The position numbers and the translations under genes were made by a program. 64,000 nt of DNA, from the NCBI RefSeq assembly GCF_030547245.1, contig NZ_JAUOQT010000003.1, positions 310,001-374,000 on the forward strand, in the 5' to 3' direction. Below are positions 52,970 through 62,655 of this stretch, in pieces. The notes below the pieces were generated by a model. That model was not told where the DNA came from. It searched no databases and saw only the letters and a list, made by a program, of their open reading frames with translations. Source of the stretch: Oceanihabitans sp. 2_MG-2023 (lineage in GTDB: Bacteria > Bacteroidota > Bacteroidia > Flavobacteriales > Flavobacteriaceae). Numbering within the stretch: position 1 is the stretch's first letter; each line of letters starts with the position of its first letter.

Positions 52970-53998
52970 ATGAAGAGAAAAATACTTTTAATTTTATCCT
53001 TATCCTTTACAATACTATCCTTTTCACAAAATGATATTTTATTAGTAACGGATAATGATTTTAGCATTAATGATAATTCTACCTTTTACAATTCTATATT
53101 AACCACATCTTACACAAGTGTAACTTTACATGATTCTAATACCAATGGAATACCTACTAGTGCAGTAATTGACACTTATGATTTGGTCATTTGGTATACT
53201 GGTGATGATAGCTCAAACCTAAATTTTTGGTCTAATGGTAATACAGGAAATACAGTGCTTAGAAGCTATTTAAATAATGGTGGGAAATTATGGATTGTTG
53301 GTAGTGACTTATTATTCGGAACGTATCTTGGTGCTCCTGCTACTTTTACTCCTGGTGAGTTTATGTATGATTATGCTTGGTTAGCTTCTTATGACACACA
53401 AACTTATGTAGATGATGGCGGTTTAGGAGTTCCTCAAATCGAAAGAAACACTAATGTAAGTACAGATTACCCTAGTCCACTTACTTGGATTTATACCACC
53501 TTATATTATATCGATGGAGTAACACCAAGACCAGAAGGCATTAGCGTTTACGAATTTGGTCCAGCCTCTTATCCTAATGCAGGAGAAACAACTATGACGT
53601 TTTATGAAGGCAATACTTTTAGTGTTATGTCTACCCTGTTTAACCCTACAAATATTGATGCATCTGTAACAAATGGGATAACACCAAATAATGATTTAGA
53701 CTTTTTTATTCAGGCAACTCTAGACCATATATTTACTAGTTCTTTATCTGTTAATGAAGAAGACAATAAGCATATTGCATTTAATACGTATCCCAACCCA
53801 AGTACAGACTATTTCCATATTACTTTTAACACAGACTCATTATTAAATAAAGAATTTAAAATATATTCTATTTTAGGAAAGCTTGTTTTAAAAGGGAAAC
53901 TTTCAGATTTCAACACAAAGGTTTCTACTAAAAACTTACCTAGCGGAACTTACTTTTTAAAAGTAGAAGACTTAAGCAAGAAAATTATTAAGTACTAA
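52970..53998 (+). CDS. T9SS-exported protein with ThuA/GATase-like N-terminal domain
   Basis: 342 residues. Signal peptide (about 1-19, ending SFSQ). Residues about 22-130 (DILLVTDNDFS, YDLVIWYTGDD, LNNGGKLWIVGSDL) look like the ThuA/class-I-amidotransferase-like fold of secreted Bacteroidota proteins. The C-terminal 75 residues are a type A T9SS sorting domain (NTYPNPSTDYFHI, LPSGTYFLKVED), so it is secreted across the outer membrane and cell-surface bound or released. Function unknown. Confidence 0.85.
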   Translation: MKRKILLILSLSFTILSFSQNDILLVTDNDFSINDNSTFYNSILTTSYTSVTLHDSNTNGIPTSAVIDTYDLVIWYTGDDSSNLNFWSNGNTGNTVLRSYLNNGGKLWIVGSDLLFGTYLGAPATFTPGEFMYDYAWLASYDTQTYVDDGGLGVPQIERNTNVSTDYPSPLTWIYTTLYYIDGVTPRPEGISVYEFGPASYPNAGETTMTFYEGNTFSVMSTLFNPTNIDASVTNGITPNNDLDFFIQATLDHIFTSSLSVNEEDNKHIAFNTYPNPSTDYFHITFNTDSLLNKEFKIYSILGKLVLKGKLSDFNTKVSTKNLPSGTYFLKVEDLSKKIIKY

Positions 53999-54009
53999 TT
54001 TAGTATAAC

Positions 54010-54054
54010 ACAAAAAAAAAGCGCTTTAAGATTTTTAAAGCGCTTTTTTTTTGT
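54010..54054. terminator. Bidirectional terminator
   Basis: AAAAAAAAAGCGCTTTAA stem, 5-nt loop, TTAAAGCGCTTTTTTTT; between the T9SS gene and the convergent response regulator gene. Confidence 0.85.
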
Positions 54055-54075
54055 CATATTATAGATACAAAATGC

Positions 54076-54816
54076 TTAACTAAACAAACTTAAAAAAGCT
54101 TTTTTATTGGTTTTAGATATTGGTACACGGTAGTTATTATCTAATACTATATAGCCTTCATTTTCAAAGTGACGCACTTTCTCAAGGTTTATAATATGGG
54201 ATTTATGGCATTTAAAAAAATTGGTGTTCAGTAATTTTTCAAACTTACCTAAATTATAGGAACTTATTATTGTAGTGTTATGTATTAAGTGGATTTTAGT
54301 ATACCCTTCATAGCCTTCTAGATGCAAAACCTCATCTTGTGGTATAAAAGAAATTCCTTTTTGTGTAGGTACAATAATCTTGTTGTTTTTAGAAATACTT
54401 TCTTCTAATAAGCTTACAATTTTTAAATTACTTTCACTTTCGTTTTTTAATTTAATAATCTCAAATGCTTTATTTACAGCTGTTACTAAATCCTCATTAT
54501 CTATCGGTTTTAAAACATAATCTACTGCATTTTTTTTAAAAGCTTTAAGAGCATATGCGTTATAAGCAGTTACAAAAATTACTTGAAAATTAATTTCATT
54601 TAGTTTAGAAAGTAATTCAAAGCCATTCATTCTAGGCATTTCAATATCTAAAAATAGAATATTAGGTTCTTGTTGCTGAATTGCTTGTATAGCATCTTCT
54701 GGCTTTTGAAATGCACCAGAAATTTGAATTTTAGGAAACAAATTTTCAAGCTTTCGTTGCAATCCTTTTAGGTTTGAAATTTCATCATCTACCAAAATGG
54801 CGGTAATACTATTCAT
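54076..54816 (-). CDS. LytTR-family response regulator
   Basis: 246 residues. Receiver domain (about 4-120) with acidic pair Asp11/Asp12, phosphoacceptor Asp in FLDIEMPRM (about 56) and conserved Lys in LKPIDN. LytTR DNA-binding domain (about 145-240) with HLEGYEGYTKIHL and the FFKCHKSHIINLEKV segment. Its start lies 2 bp after the histidine-kinase stop, so the pair is co-transcribed and forms a LytS/LytR-like two-component system. Confidence 0.93.
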   Translation of the reverse strand: MNSITAILVDDEISNLKGLQRKLENLFPKIQISGAFQKPEDAIQAIQQQEPNILFLDIEMPRMNGFELLSKLNEINFQVIFVTAYNAYALKAFKKNAVDYVLKPIDNEDLVTAVNKAFEIIKLKNESESNLKIVSLLEESISKNNKIIVPTQKGISFIPQDEVLHLEGYEGYTKIHLIHNTTIISSYNLGKFEKLLNTNFFKCHKSHIINLEKVRHFENEGYIVLDNNYRVPISKTNKKAFLSLFS

Positions 54817-54818
54817 TC

Positions 54819-57764
54819 TTATTTTTTCTTAATTAAAAATACAGATTTATTTCCTTTATCTTTTTTGTGTGGATATACTTCTTCTTCTGTATGACTTATT
54901 TCCCACTTTCCTGAATGGTTTAAAAAATGTAATCTATCTTTTAAAACAATAGAAGATTTAACACTTTTATTTTTTCGCTTTTTTGTATTTATAAAACCTA
55001 CTCCATCATCTATAATTTCTACTTTAAATGATTGTGCGTCGATATAAATAAAATTTAATATTACTATTCCATTTTCCATTTTATTAAAAACACCATGATT
55101 TACAGCATTTTCTACTATTGGTTGCAATAGCATGGTTGGTATTTTTGTAGTTTCGGTAACTAAATTAACATCTACATGAATAGTAAAGTTCAGCTTATCT
55201 TTAAAACGAAGTTTTTCAATTTCTAAATAGTTATTAAGCAAAGTGATTTCTGTTTCTAATGAGATTTCATTTTCTTTTGATAGTTCAAAAAATTGACGAA
55301 TAAGCTTTGAGAATTTCACCAAATACGTTTCTGAAGACTCAAAATCATTTTCCCCAATATAATACTGTATTGCAGAAAGAGAATTGAATACAAAATGCGG
55401 ATTCATTTGAGATCGTAATGCTTTAAGTTGTAATTCGGACAAGCGTTTATCTTCAAATATTTTTTGATTTTTTTTAAATTGAGAACGTCTCACAAAAAAC
55501 CTAGATATAAAAGCGACTAAAAAAATGCCTAATAACCCTATTAAAATTTTAAACCAAAATGTTTGCCACCATAATGGTTTTATAGTAAAGCTTAGTTGTT
55601 TTTTTATGGTCTTTGCAGTAATATATAATGTGTATTCTCCTGGTTGTATGTTATTAAAACTAAAATTATTAGTTGTTGTTGTTACCCAATCTTTATTAAT
55701 AGGTTCTAATTTGTAATTATAAGTGAAGTCGGCTTCTTTATCTGAAAAATCAATATTAGATATTTTAACATTTAGACTATTATTGCTTTTGTATTTAAAT
55801 ACTGAATTGCTTGCGGAAATATCTTGATTGTTATAACTCGCTTTATCAATATACACATCTACTACTTGCGAAATATTTTCTTGGTGTTTTGGTACAATTG
55901 CAATACCATTATTAGTACCTACTATTAGGCTTTCATTATTTACATAAATGGTGTTAATATGGTTTGTTGGTAAACCATCACTAGTGGTATATGTTTTACT
56001 TAAATTATAGCTACCATTATCTGCTTCAAATTTTAACACACCAGAGTTCGTTGCTAACCATAATGCATTATCTTCAATAAAAGCTTCTTCAACAATTAAA
56101 AATGCTGTTTGTTGCAAAGGTTTTATAGATTGCATATCTGTTATATATGAACCAAAACCGTCTGTATTAATTAATAAATGCGTATCATCAATTACATTTA
56201 AGCTTAATATTGATTTTTTTAAGGCTTTGTTTTTAAAAGTAACGGGCACTAACGTGTCCTTTTTTATTTCTTTTAAACCATTGGTAGTAGCAACTAAAAG
56301 TTGGTTGTTAAAACGAATAATATCATTACATCCTTTTTGGGTATACTTGTTTTCAATTTTTAAAGGATCAGGATTTAGCCTATGTATTCCAAACGAAAAA
56401 TTCCCATATAACTTCCCTTTAAAATAGACTAATTTACGTGCAACCTCATTTGAAGCAACCTTTTCATTTAATACCCCTGAAAGATTTATTGTTTCTATTT
56501 TTTTATTTACCTCTTTTTGTAAAGCGTGCTTGAATGCATAAAAACTGGTATTTAAAGGCTTAACTTCGCTAGCTCCAAAAATATAATCGTTACTTTCAAT
56601 AATCTGTTGAAATGATTTTTCTTTTGCATTGTAAGTATAGAACCCTTTTTTATATACACCAACAATCAAATTATTATCTATAATATTAAAGCTTTGTACT
56701 TTTTCGTTTAGCAATCTATATTTAACTTCTCTTTTTACATAAGGTAATTTATAAACCCCATTATTAAAAGTAGCTAACCAAACCGTATTTGATTTATCGA
56801 CAAACCCAAAGTGAGACTGTAAATTTTGAGGAAAATATAACGGATTAGATATTTTAAAATCTTTATCTAGTTTAGCCACATAACCATCTACTGAAATTTG
56901 AAACGAATTATTAATACTATTGATTTTTGAATATGTAGTTATGCTATTACCATTACTTTCTTTTATATTATATTGTTTAAACTCTAGTGTATTTAAATTA
57001 AGTATGGAATACGAAGCATTACTAGACCAATAAAATAAACTATCATTAATCTGACCTCTTATTCCTATTTTTCCATAAATATTATCCGCTAGAATACTAT
57101 CTGATTTTACGAAGTCTTCTTTATAAATATTTAGTATTTCTCGATTTCGATTAAAAGACATAAACCGAAAGTCTTTATGCCTAATTTTAACCCAATCTGT
57201 TGTACCTTCTATATACTCATTTGACTCTCCATACCATGTACCATCTTTTAAAGTAAATGTTTTTCTAGGTCCAGTAGGATATATGGAATCTCCAACTCGA
57301 GAGGTGTATAAAGGATTGATAATCTCATCTTTATTGTTATTAGGAAAAGAGATAACCGTATCATTTTCTATATAACCCAATTTAGTAGATTTAGACATGT
57401 ACCAAATTTTTCCATCTGGTGTTGGGTAAGCTTCCCAAACATCATTATTAGGCAAACCATTTTTAGTTGTAAAGGTTTTAAAGGTTTCCCCATTATACTT
57501 TACCATGCCCTTATCTGTTAAAAACCATATAAACCCTTTAGCATCTTGCGTAATGGTATACACATGATTACTAGGTAAACCATCTTTTGTAGAATAGTTG
57601 GTGTATTGTTGCGAAAATGAAATAGTAAATGAGAAAAATAGAAATATTAAGAAAAATTTCTGTTTTGCTATTCTTTCTGACTTAATAAATAAAATAGAAA
57701 ACTCTGAAAAAAAACGCCATATCAAAAGAGATAAAATTGTGATATGGCTTTTTTTAAGTTTCAA
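54819..57764 (-). CDS. Two-component sensor histidine kinase with beta-propeller and Y_Y_Y domains
   Basis: 981 residues if begun at the TTG at 57764. Signal sequence (about 34-52, ending TISFSQQ), then Reg_prop beta-propeller repeats (YTITQDAKGFIWFLTDKGMV and similar, about 55-640), a Y_Y_Y domain (about 660-735), one transmembrane helix (about 742-766) and a LytS-type kinase: LRSQMNPHFVFNSLSA with phosphoacceptor His, then N and G boxes (VENAVNHG, DDGVGF). The propeller would sense an external ligand. The true start is unclear: a hairpin overlaps the first codons, and no ATG precedes the signal peptide. Partner regulator is the next gene. Confidence 0.9.
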   Translation of the reverse strand: MKLKKSHITILSLLIWRFFSEFSILFIKSERIAKQKFFLIFLFFSFTISFSQQYTNYSTKDGLPSNHVYTITQDAKGFIWFLTDKGMVKYNGETFKTFTTKNGLPNNDVWEAYPTPDGKIWYMSKSTKLGYIENDTVISFPNNNKDEIINPLYTSRVGDSIYPTGPRKTFTLKDGTWYGESNEYIEGTTDWVKIRHKDFRFMSFNRNREILNIYKEDFVKSDSILADNIYGKIGIRGQINDSLFYWSSNASYSILNLNTLEFKQYNIKESNGNSITTYSKINSINNSFQISVDGYVAKLDKDFKISNPLYFPQNLQSHFGFVDKSNTVWLATFNNGVYKLPYVKREVKYRLLNEKVQSFNIIDNNLIVGVYKKGFYTYNAKEKSFQQIIESNDYIFGASEVKPLNTSFYAFKHALQKEVNKKIETINLSGVLNEKVASNEVARKLVYFKGKLYGNFSFGIHRLNPDPLKIENKYTQKGCNDIIRFNNQLLVATTNGLKEIKKDTLVPVTFKNKALKKSILSLNVIDDTHLLINTDGFGSYITDMQSIKPLQQTAFLIVEEAFIEDNALWLATNSGVLKFEADNGSYNLSKTYTTSDGLPTNHINTIYVNNESLIVGTNNGIAIVPKHQENISQVVDVYIDKASYNNQDISASNSVFKYKSNNSLNVKISNIDFSDKEADFTYNYKLEPINKDWVTTTTNNFSFNNIQPGEYTLYITAKTIKKQLSFTIKPLWWQTFWFKILIGLLGIFLVAFISRFFVRRSQFKKNQKIFEDKRLSELQLKALRSQMNPHFVFNSLSAIQYYIGENDFESSETYLVKFSKLIRQFFELSKENEISLETEITLLNNYLEIEKLRFKDKLNFTIHVDVNLVTETTKIPTMLLQPIVENAVNHGVFNKMENGIVILNFIYIDAQSFKVEIIDDGVGFINTKKRKNKSVKSSIVLKDRLHFLNHSGKWEISHTEEEVYPHKKDKGNKSVFLIKKK
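57708..57755 (-). terminator. Hairpin at the 5' end of the kinase gene
   Basis: GCCATATCA (57716-57724) pairs with TGATATGGC (57740-57748), with A- and T-runs on both sides. On the minus strand it is a normal terminator shape and probably ends transcription of the 111-residue gene at 57862-58188. Confidence 0.6.
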
Positions 57765-57861
57765 TAATCTATTTTTTGATGTATTACAAAAGTAATGGAT
57801 TTAAATTCTAAATAAGTTATGTTATAAAACAATTACATTTCTATATTTAAAAGTATCGTTA

Positions 57862-58188
57862 TTACTTCTTGTTTGCATTATAAAATCGAAATGCATCCGA
57901 AAACTTGAACGTTTGTGTAGCTTTAAATTTTTTATTTAAAATAACTTTCACTTGGCTTAAGGAGTCGTTTAAAAAAACTATTTCCTTAAACGCTACAGGA
58001 TTATTACTGTAGTTTTTTAAATAGTATTCTACTATTTCCATTCTCTCTTCTTCACTTAACAGTTTAACTACTTCTTTTTTAGTTTCAATTTCTGTTTCGT
58101 TTACCAATGCTTCTGTTTTGTTTTCATCTTTACAATTAAAAACAAGTAAGCCAATACAAAGGACTAGATACATAAGTTGTTTTTTCAT
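57862..58188 (-). CDS. Small lipoprotein of unknown function
   Basis: 108 residues from the ATG at 58188 (MKKQLMYLVL); a TTG 9 bp earlier is less likely. Leader with lipobox VFNC (about 15-18). The rest is charged and helical. Encoded immediately after the 227-residue lipoprotein gene, whose stop lies next to this start, so the two are co-transcribed. Function unknown. Confidence 0.65.
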   Translation of the reverse strand: MKKQLMYLVLCIGLLVFNCKDENKTEALVNETEIETKKEVVKLLSEEERMEIVEYYLKNYSNNPVAFKEIVFLNDSLSQVKVILNKKFKATQTFKFSDAFRFYNANKK

Positions 58189-58189
58189 A

Positions 58190-58873
58190 TTAATCAAATA
58201 TTACACCTAATGTACCTTCGTAATGCCCTGTAAATGTTTCACCTACAGCATTCACATAAAAATAATCAACATCAATAGTACTTAAAGATGGGTTTGATGA
58301 ATCTATATTAATTGCATTAATGGTTAATGTAGGAGTAGAACTAAGTGATCCTTGCATATTTGTTGAATCGTCTATTGTAGGATTTCCATACTCCAATCCA
58401 TTAATAAAATAAGGCGTAGATAAAGATTGAACAGATCCAATATAATCTTCTACGATTACAGTATCTGGTGTGGGATTTAATGTTGTATGGAAAGTATCTC
58501 CATTATACGTATTTCCTGCTGTTGGAGCAGAATTTCCTAGACTTGAATTATTATCAGGCCTTAAGCTAAAAAAAACAAAATTACTAAGACTAAATGAAAA
58601 CACATACTCATTTGCGTCTACTGGTGCGCCTGCACTAACATCTCCATCTGCCATACGTGCATCGAGGAAGAAAAAATTATAATGATCGGGTATTCCATCA
58701 CCATTATCATCATCTTCATCTATTTCAAAATAAGCATTTGGTGTTTCGTAAAATGTTCCGTTATGTGTAAACCCATCTGTAGGATTAGCTGGATCTGTTT
58801 GCGCATCGTCATTATTATCGCAACTAAAAATTGAAATTGCAAGTAGTAGTAATAGTGTTTTTATTGTTTTCAT
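58190..58873 (-). CDS. Lipoprotein with calcium-loop-like motif
   Basis: 227 residues. Lipobox SIFSC (about 14-18) followed by the Asp-rich surface-exposure type DNNDD segment. DEDDDNGDGIPDHY (about 52-65) is a Ca-binding thrombospondin-type-3 or dockerin-like loop. The remainder is beta-rich. Typical surface lipoprotein of Flavobacteriaceae, function unknown. Confidence 0.75.
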   Translation of the reverse strand: MKTIKTLLLLLAISIFSCDNNDDAQTDPANPTDGFTHNGTFYETPNAYFEIDEDDDNGDGIPDHYNFFFLDARMADGDVSAGAPVDANEYVFSFSLSNFVFFSLRPDNNSSLGNSAPTAGNTYNGDTFHTTLNPTPDTVIVEDYIGSVQSLSTPYFINGLEYGNPTIDDSTNMQGSLSSTPTLTINAINIDSSNPSLSTIDVDYFYVNAVGETFTGHYEGTLGVIFD

Positions 58874-59028
58874 AGTAAATATTTATTTGGTGCTTTAAAA
58901 AATAATTTCTAGACCTGATACTAAAATAGATATTTCATAAATAGTTAAGTCTGTTCAGGTATTTAAGATTAATCATTATTATCAAAGTTTTATACACCTT
59001 GATATTCTCAATAATTAATTTAGTTTTA

Positions 59029-59457
59029 TTAATGGTATAAATCAATCAATACACAATACTCTGCTTCTAAACCAGACGCAGTAATATCATATCTAAACTC
59101 TTCATTTACTGCATTTCCAGCTCTTTGACAAGTAACATTTACATTATAAATAGTACCATTAACACTTAATTGACCACCTCCTGTTCCAGGTGTTACAACT
59201 TGTGTTACAAACCAAAAATTTGCAGGATCAATAGTTTTAAATATTTCTACTTCTGGTCCATTAGAAGATGTGTAATAGAAATCTGTGGTTAAATCAGATT
59301 CAGGAATTAATGTTTGTGTACTATCTGAGATGTCTAAAAAAGTAAATCCTGCAAAATTACAATCATCTTGATTATCAGCGTCTCCATCATCATTATCGCA
59401 GTTAAACAATACTAATGTTAAAAATAGCAGGCAAAGTGTTTTGATCGTTGTTTTCAT
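59029..59457 (-). CDS. Small lipoprotein of unknown function
   Basis: 142 residues. Leader with lipobox VLFNC (about 16-20) followed by the acidic DNDDGDADNQDD surface-export-like tail. The rest is beta-rich with two or three cysteines that could form disulfides. Stands between the other lipoproteins and the LRR gene, transcribed in the same direction. Confidence 0.65.
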   Translation of the reverse strand: MKTTIKTLCLLFLTLVLFNCDNDDGDADNQDDCNFAGFTFLDISDSTQTLIPESDLTTDFYYTSSNGPEVEIFKTIDPANFWFVTQVVTPGTGGGQLSVNGTIYNVNVTCQRAGNAVNEEFRYDITASGLEAEYCVLIDLYH

Positions 59458-59573
59458 AATTTTTAATTTGTTTTAAATTTGTTATTCATTTCCCTTATAT
59501 CAAAACAAGACAGAAATTGTTACCCCTTAATGGATTCTTTTTTTATTATTTAAAAAAAAGTTCATCTATTGTT

Positions 59574-62381
59574 TTATTGCTTAATAATTTTTTTAGAGGA
59601 AACACCTTCCTTCGTTCGTACTTGTAAAAAGTATAAACCATTAGATAGATTAGAAGTGTTTAAAGTATTCTCTCCTTTTTGAAGCTGTCCATTTTTAATA
59701 ACTTGACCATTTACGGTTATTAAGCTATAACTAGTATCTTCTTGTATGGATACGGTTAGACTATTATTTACAGGATTAGGAAAAGCATTAAAACTACTTT
59801 TAAATACTTCAGAAACACTTAAACTACAATTTGGATTAGATACAACTATTCGATAAGGAAGCACACTGTAGTTCGCATTGTTACTTTCTATTTTAACATA
59901 AAAAAAGGTGTTCAATGAGGAATAAAAGTATCTTGTTAAAGGACTGGAACTGGTTATAAAAAATGCTGAGCCAGATTGTATTTGATTATTATCGAAAAAA
60001 GTTACTTTATACGTTAAGCCTACTGGAATATTATCTATTATAATTTCTGTGTTAATATTTGATTCTAGAGGAAATGTAAAGAAATCCACATCTCCTGGCC
60101 CTCCAATATTAGGATTATAAGTATTACAAAATGGAATATTTACAGCTGTTGCAAAATCTTCATTAGGTTCATAACCATCATAACTTGTTGTAGCGCAATC
60201 TTCATTAAAACCAGTTTGCACATCTACATTGGTCCAGTTTGTTGTACTCCAAGCAGCATCATCAACCTCAATACACGTTAAATTTGGGTTATTTCCTGCT
60301 TCAAAATGAATAATACTAGTATTATTGCCATTTTTAATATTTAAAGAGGTTAACAGGTTGTCTCCCGACCTAAAGTCAATTAAACTAGAAAAACCAGAAG
60401 CATTAAAACTTGTTAATTGATTATCATTAATCAACAATTCTGTCAATAGATTTGAATTATTAATAGTTAAACTAGAAATCTGATTTTGACTACATCCTAA
60501 ATAGGTTAAGTTTGGGTTTTGTGTAACATCTAAAGTAGTTAGTGAATTATTACTACAAAGTAAAGTTGTTAAATTTATATTGGTAGACACATCTAAAGTA
60601 GCAATAGAATTGGTATGGCAATACAAAAACTCTAATGCTACAAAATCTTCTATTCCTGTCATATCAACAATACCTTGATCTTCTAGATCTAAAGTGGTTA
60701 ATGCATCTATATTTGCTGTTGGCACATAATCATCTAAAGGTCCAGAATCATGACCTAATTCTATTAATCGTGTTTCAAAACCATTATCAGGCACGTAGGT
60801 TAAAGGAGGAGACACTACAGTTGTAGTATACGTATTAGTCACTACAGCAGGATTAAAATCAAAATAAATATCTGCAGTAGCATCAAAACTATCACCAACA
60901 ACGACTGTGTTTTTAGGTTTTATTTTATAAAAAATCCAACCATGACTTCCTGGTTCGTTAGTTGTTGCATCGTCTAAGTTTATATTATTAAAAGTATACG
61001 TTAGCTCATTTCCATTAACAACAGACGTTGTATAAGCGTGCGAAGCTGAAATTGGCTGAAACGTTGCCCAATCTAAATCTGCATCTAAATCTGTTTTAAC
61101 CGAAATATTTACAGCAGCTGCTGTTCCTGTATTTTGAAAACGAATTCTATAGGTTAAGTCATCTCCTATTTGAGTTGGAATGATTTCATCTCCTTCCATA
61201 CACAACACATCGTTAGGATCGTAAGCATTTACAACCACTTGATTTAAGTTTATAGTATTATTAGATGGATCTACATCTGCAATTGGTGTTATATTTCCAG
61301 TAAAACTTAAAACGTCTCCTCCGCTTACTGTAGGAGGAGCTAATACGTTAAATGAAAATGTAATATTCCTAAACTCTAAAGAGGTAAGATTTGTATAGTT
61401 CCAAGTAATAGAATTACTAGTCACACTTGCAGGTACTACTGATGCCGAATTAGCAACATACGTTAGTTTAGAACTGTCAAAATTTAAAACAATAGTCTCT
61501 GCTCCTGTTGTAATATTTCCATTATTTCCATAAATTATGTCATAAGAAGCAACAAATCCTGGTCTAGCTAAATTTTGACTAACCAATTGAGCTTCTACTT
61601 CAACTCCCGAAATATTACTTGTAAAACAAAAATCGTTATTTAAATATGACGTAGATGAAGAGTTTATAGTTAAATTAATACCATTTGGTGTGGCAACTAT
61701 ATTTCCGTTATTAACAGGTTCTATTAAAAAATTACCTGTAGTATTTGGTAGTATAAAATTATAAACCCCATTAATGGTAGAAGTATATGCTGTTGCATTA
61801 TCACTTAAATCTGTAATTTTAATTGGAAAATTATTCAACATATTGGCATTAGAGCAACCAGTTGCATTAACACTACCGCTTACAGTAATAGGGTTATGAA
61901 CTCCTAATTCTACACCATCTAGAAAAAACTGACTAGAAGGTATTGTTATGCGTAATTGGTAATTTCCAGCAGCCAAATTAGCAAATACTAACGTACTATG
62001 TTTAGGACTTGGCCAACCGGTACAAGTACCAGTAACCGTATTTATAGATGTAGCACTTATAACTGCACTATTAGAATCTACTAACTCAAATATAGCAGCA
62101 GTTCCTGTATAGATAACTGCATATTCTAATTCCAACTCGTAATCCCCAGATAACCCAACACTAAAAACGGAAGACGTTACAGTGGTTGCAGGATTACCTA
62201 AATTATCTACAAACATAGATTGGCATCCACCATTAAACCAAGATTTGGTTGCGGTTGACGAAGCAACAGACCAAAAACCAATATCTAGAGCATCACTAAA
62301 ACCTCCATTAGGAATTAGAACGTTTTGCGATTGTGTTACACTGGTAATAAAAATTGTAAGTAATAGTAGTAATTTCTTCAT
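59574..62381 (-). CDS. Large T9SS-exported leucine-rich-repeat protein
   Basis: 935 residues. Signal peptide (1-19, ending VTQSQ). A lectin-like or beta-sandwich N-terminal domain (about 20-165), then DUF11/DUF7619-like repeat region (about 265-515, with YRIRFQNTGTAAA), an LRR region with characteristic LDLEDQGIVDMTGIEDF and NLTTLLCSNNSLTTLDVT turns (about 540-730), a pre-peptidase-like domain (about 735-850) and a C-terminal type A T9SS sorting domain (last 75 residues, FNAFPNPVNNSLTVSIQE). Surface adhesion or polymer binding is likely. Its C-terminus is nearly identical to that of the next gene. Confidence 0.88.
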   Translation of the reverse strand: MKKLLLLLTIFITSVTQSQNVLIPNGGFSDALDIGFWSVASSTATKSWFNGGCQSMFVDNLGNPATTVTSSVFSVGLSGDYELELEYAVIYTGTAAIFELVDSNSAVISATSINTVTGTCTGWPSPKHSTLVFANLAAGNYQLRITIPSSQFFLDGVELGVHNPITVSGSVNATGCSNANMLNNFPIKITDLSDNATAYTSTINGVYNFILPNTTGNFLIEPVNNGNIVATPNGINLTINSSSTSYLNNDFCFTSNISGVEVEAQLVSQNLARPGFVASYDIIYGNNGNITTGAETIVLNFDSSKLTYVANSASVVPASVTSNSITWNYTNLTSLEFRNITFSFNVLAPPTVSGGDVLSFTGNITPIADVDPSNNTINLNQVVVNAYDPNDVLCMEGDEIIPTQIGDDLTYRIRFQNTGTAAAVNISVKTDLDADLDWATFQPISASHAYTTSVVNGNELTYTFNNINLDDATTNEPGSHGWIFYKIKPKNTVVVGDSFDATADIYFDFNPAVVTNTYTTTVVSPPLTYVPDNGFETRLIELGHDSGPLDDYVPTANIDALTTLDLEDQGIVDMTGIEDFVALEFLYCHTNSIATLDVSTNINLTTLLCSNNSLTTLDVTQNPNLTYLGCSQNQISSLTINNSNLLTELLINDNQLTSFNASGFSSLIDFRSGDNLLTSLNIKNGNNTSIIHFEAGNNPNLTCIEVDDAAWSTTNWTNVDVQTGFNEDCATTSYDGYEPNEDFATAVNIPFCNTYNPNIGGPGDVDFFTFPLESNINTEIIIDNIPVGLTYKVTFFDNNQIQSGSAFFITSSSPLTRYFYSSLNTFFYVKIESNNANYSVLPYRIVVSNPNCSLSVSEVFKSSFNAFPNPVNNSLTVSIQEDTSYSLITVNGQVIKNGQLQKGENTLNTSNLSNGLYFLQVRTKEGVSSKKIIKQ

Positions 62382-62471
62382 AATTGTTAAATTTTAAATT
62401 TTAAAAAAAGCTTGGTTTTATTCGCTTTCTATCTCTATATCCAAAAACGATTCAAAATGTTACCCTTTATC

Positions 62472-62519
62472 TAAAAAAAAAAATCGCCAGCAAAAAAGGC
62501 TGTTATTTTACTGACGACT
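62472..62519 (-). terminator. Terminator of the terminal LRR gene
   Basis: On the minus strand TCGTCAG pairs with CTGGCGA (62517-62511 with 62490-62484, one G-T), with a secondary CAGC/GCTG hairpin inside, followed by about 11 T. It is about 135 bp past the LRR gene stop. Confidence 0.6.
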
Positions 62520-62655
62520 AGGGATATTTAATTAATAGCAACTGCAAAATAGATTGTAATACAAAGACTACATTACTTGATTCCATGAAAAGAGGTTTTG
62601 ATTTAATGAAAAGAGCTTTTCATGCAACCAACAGATAATTTTATAATAAAATTCG

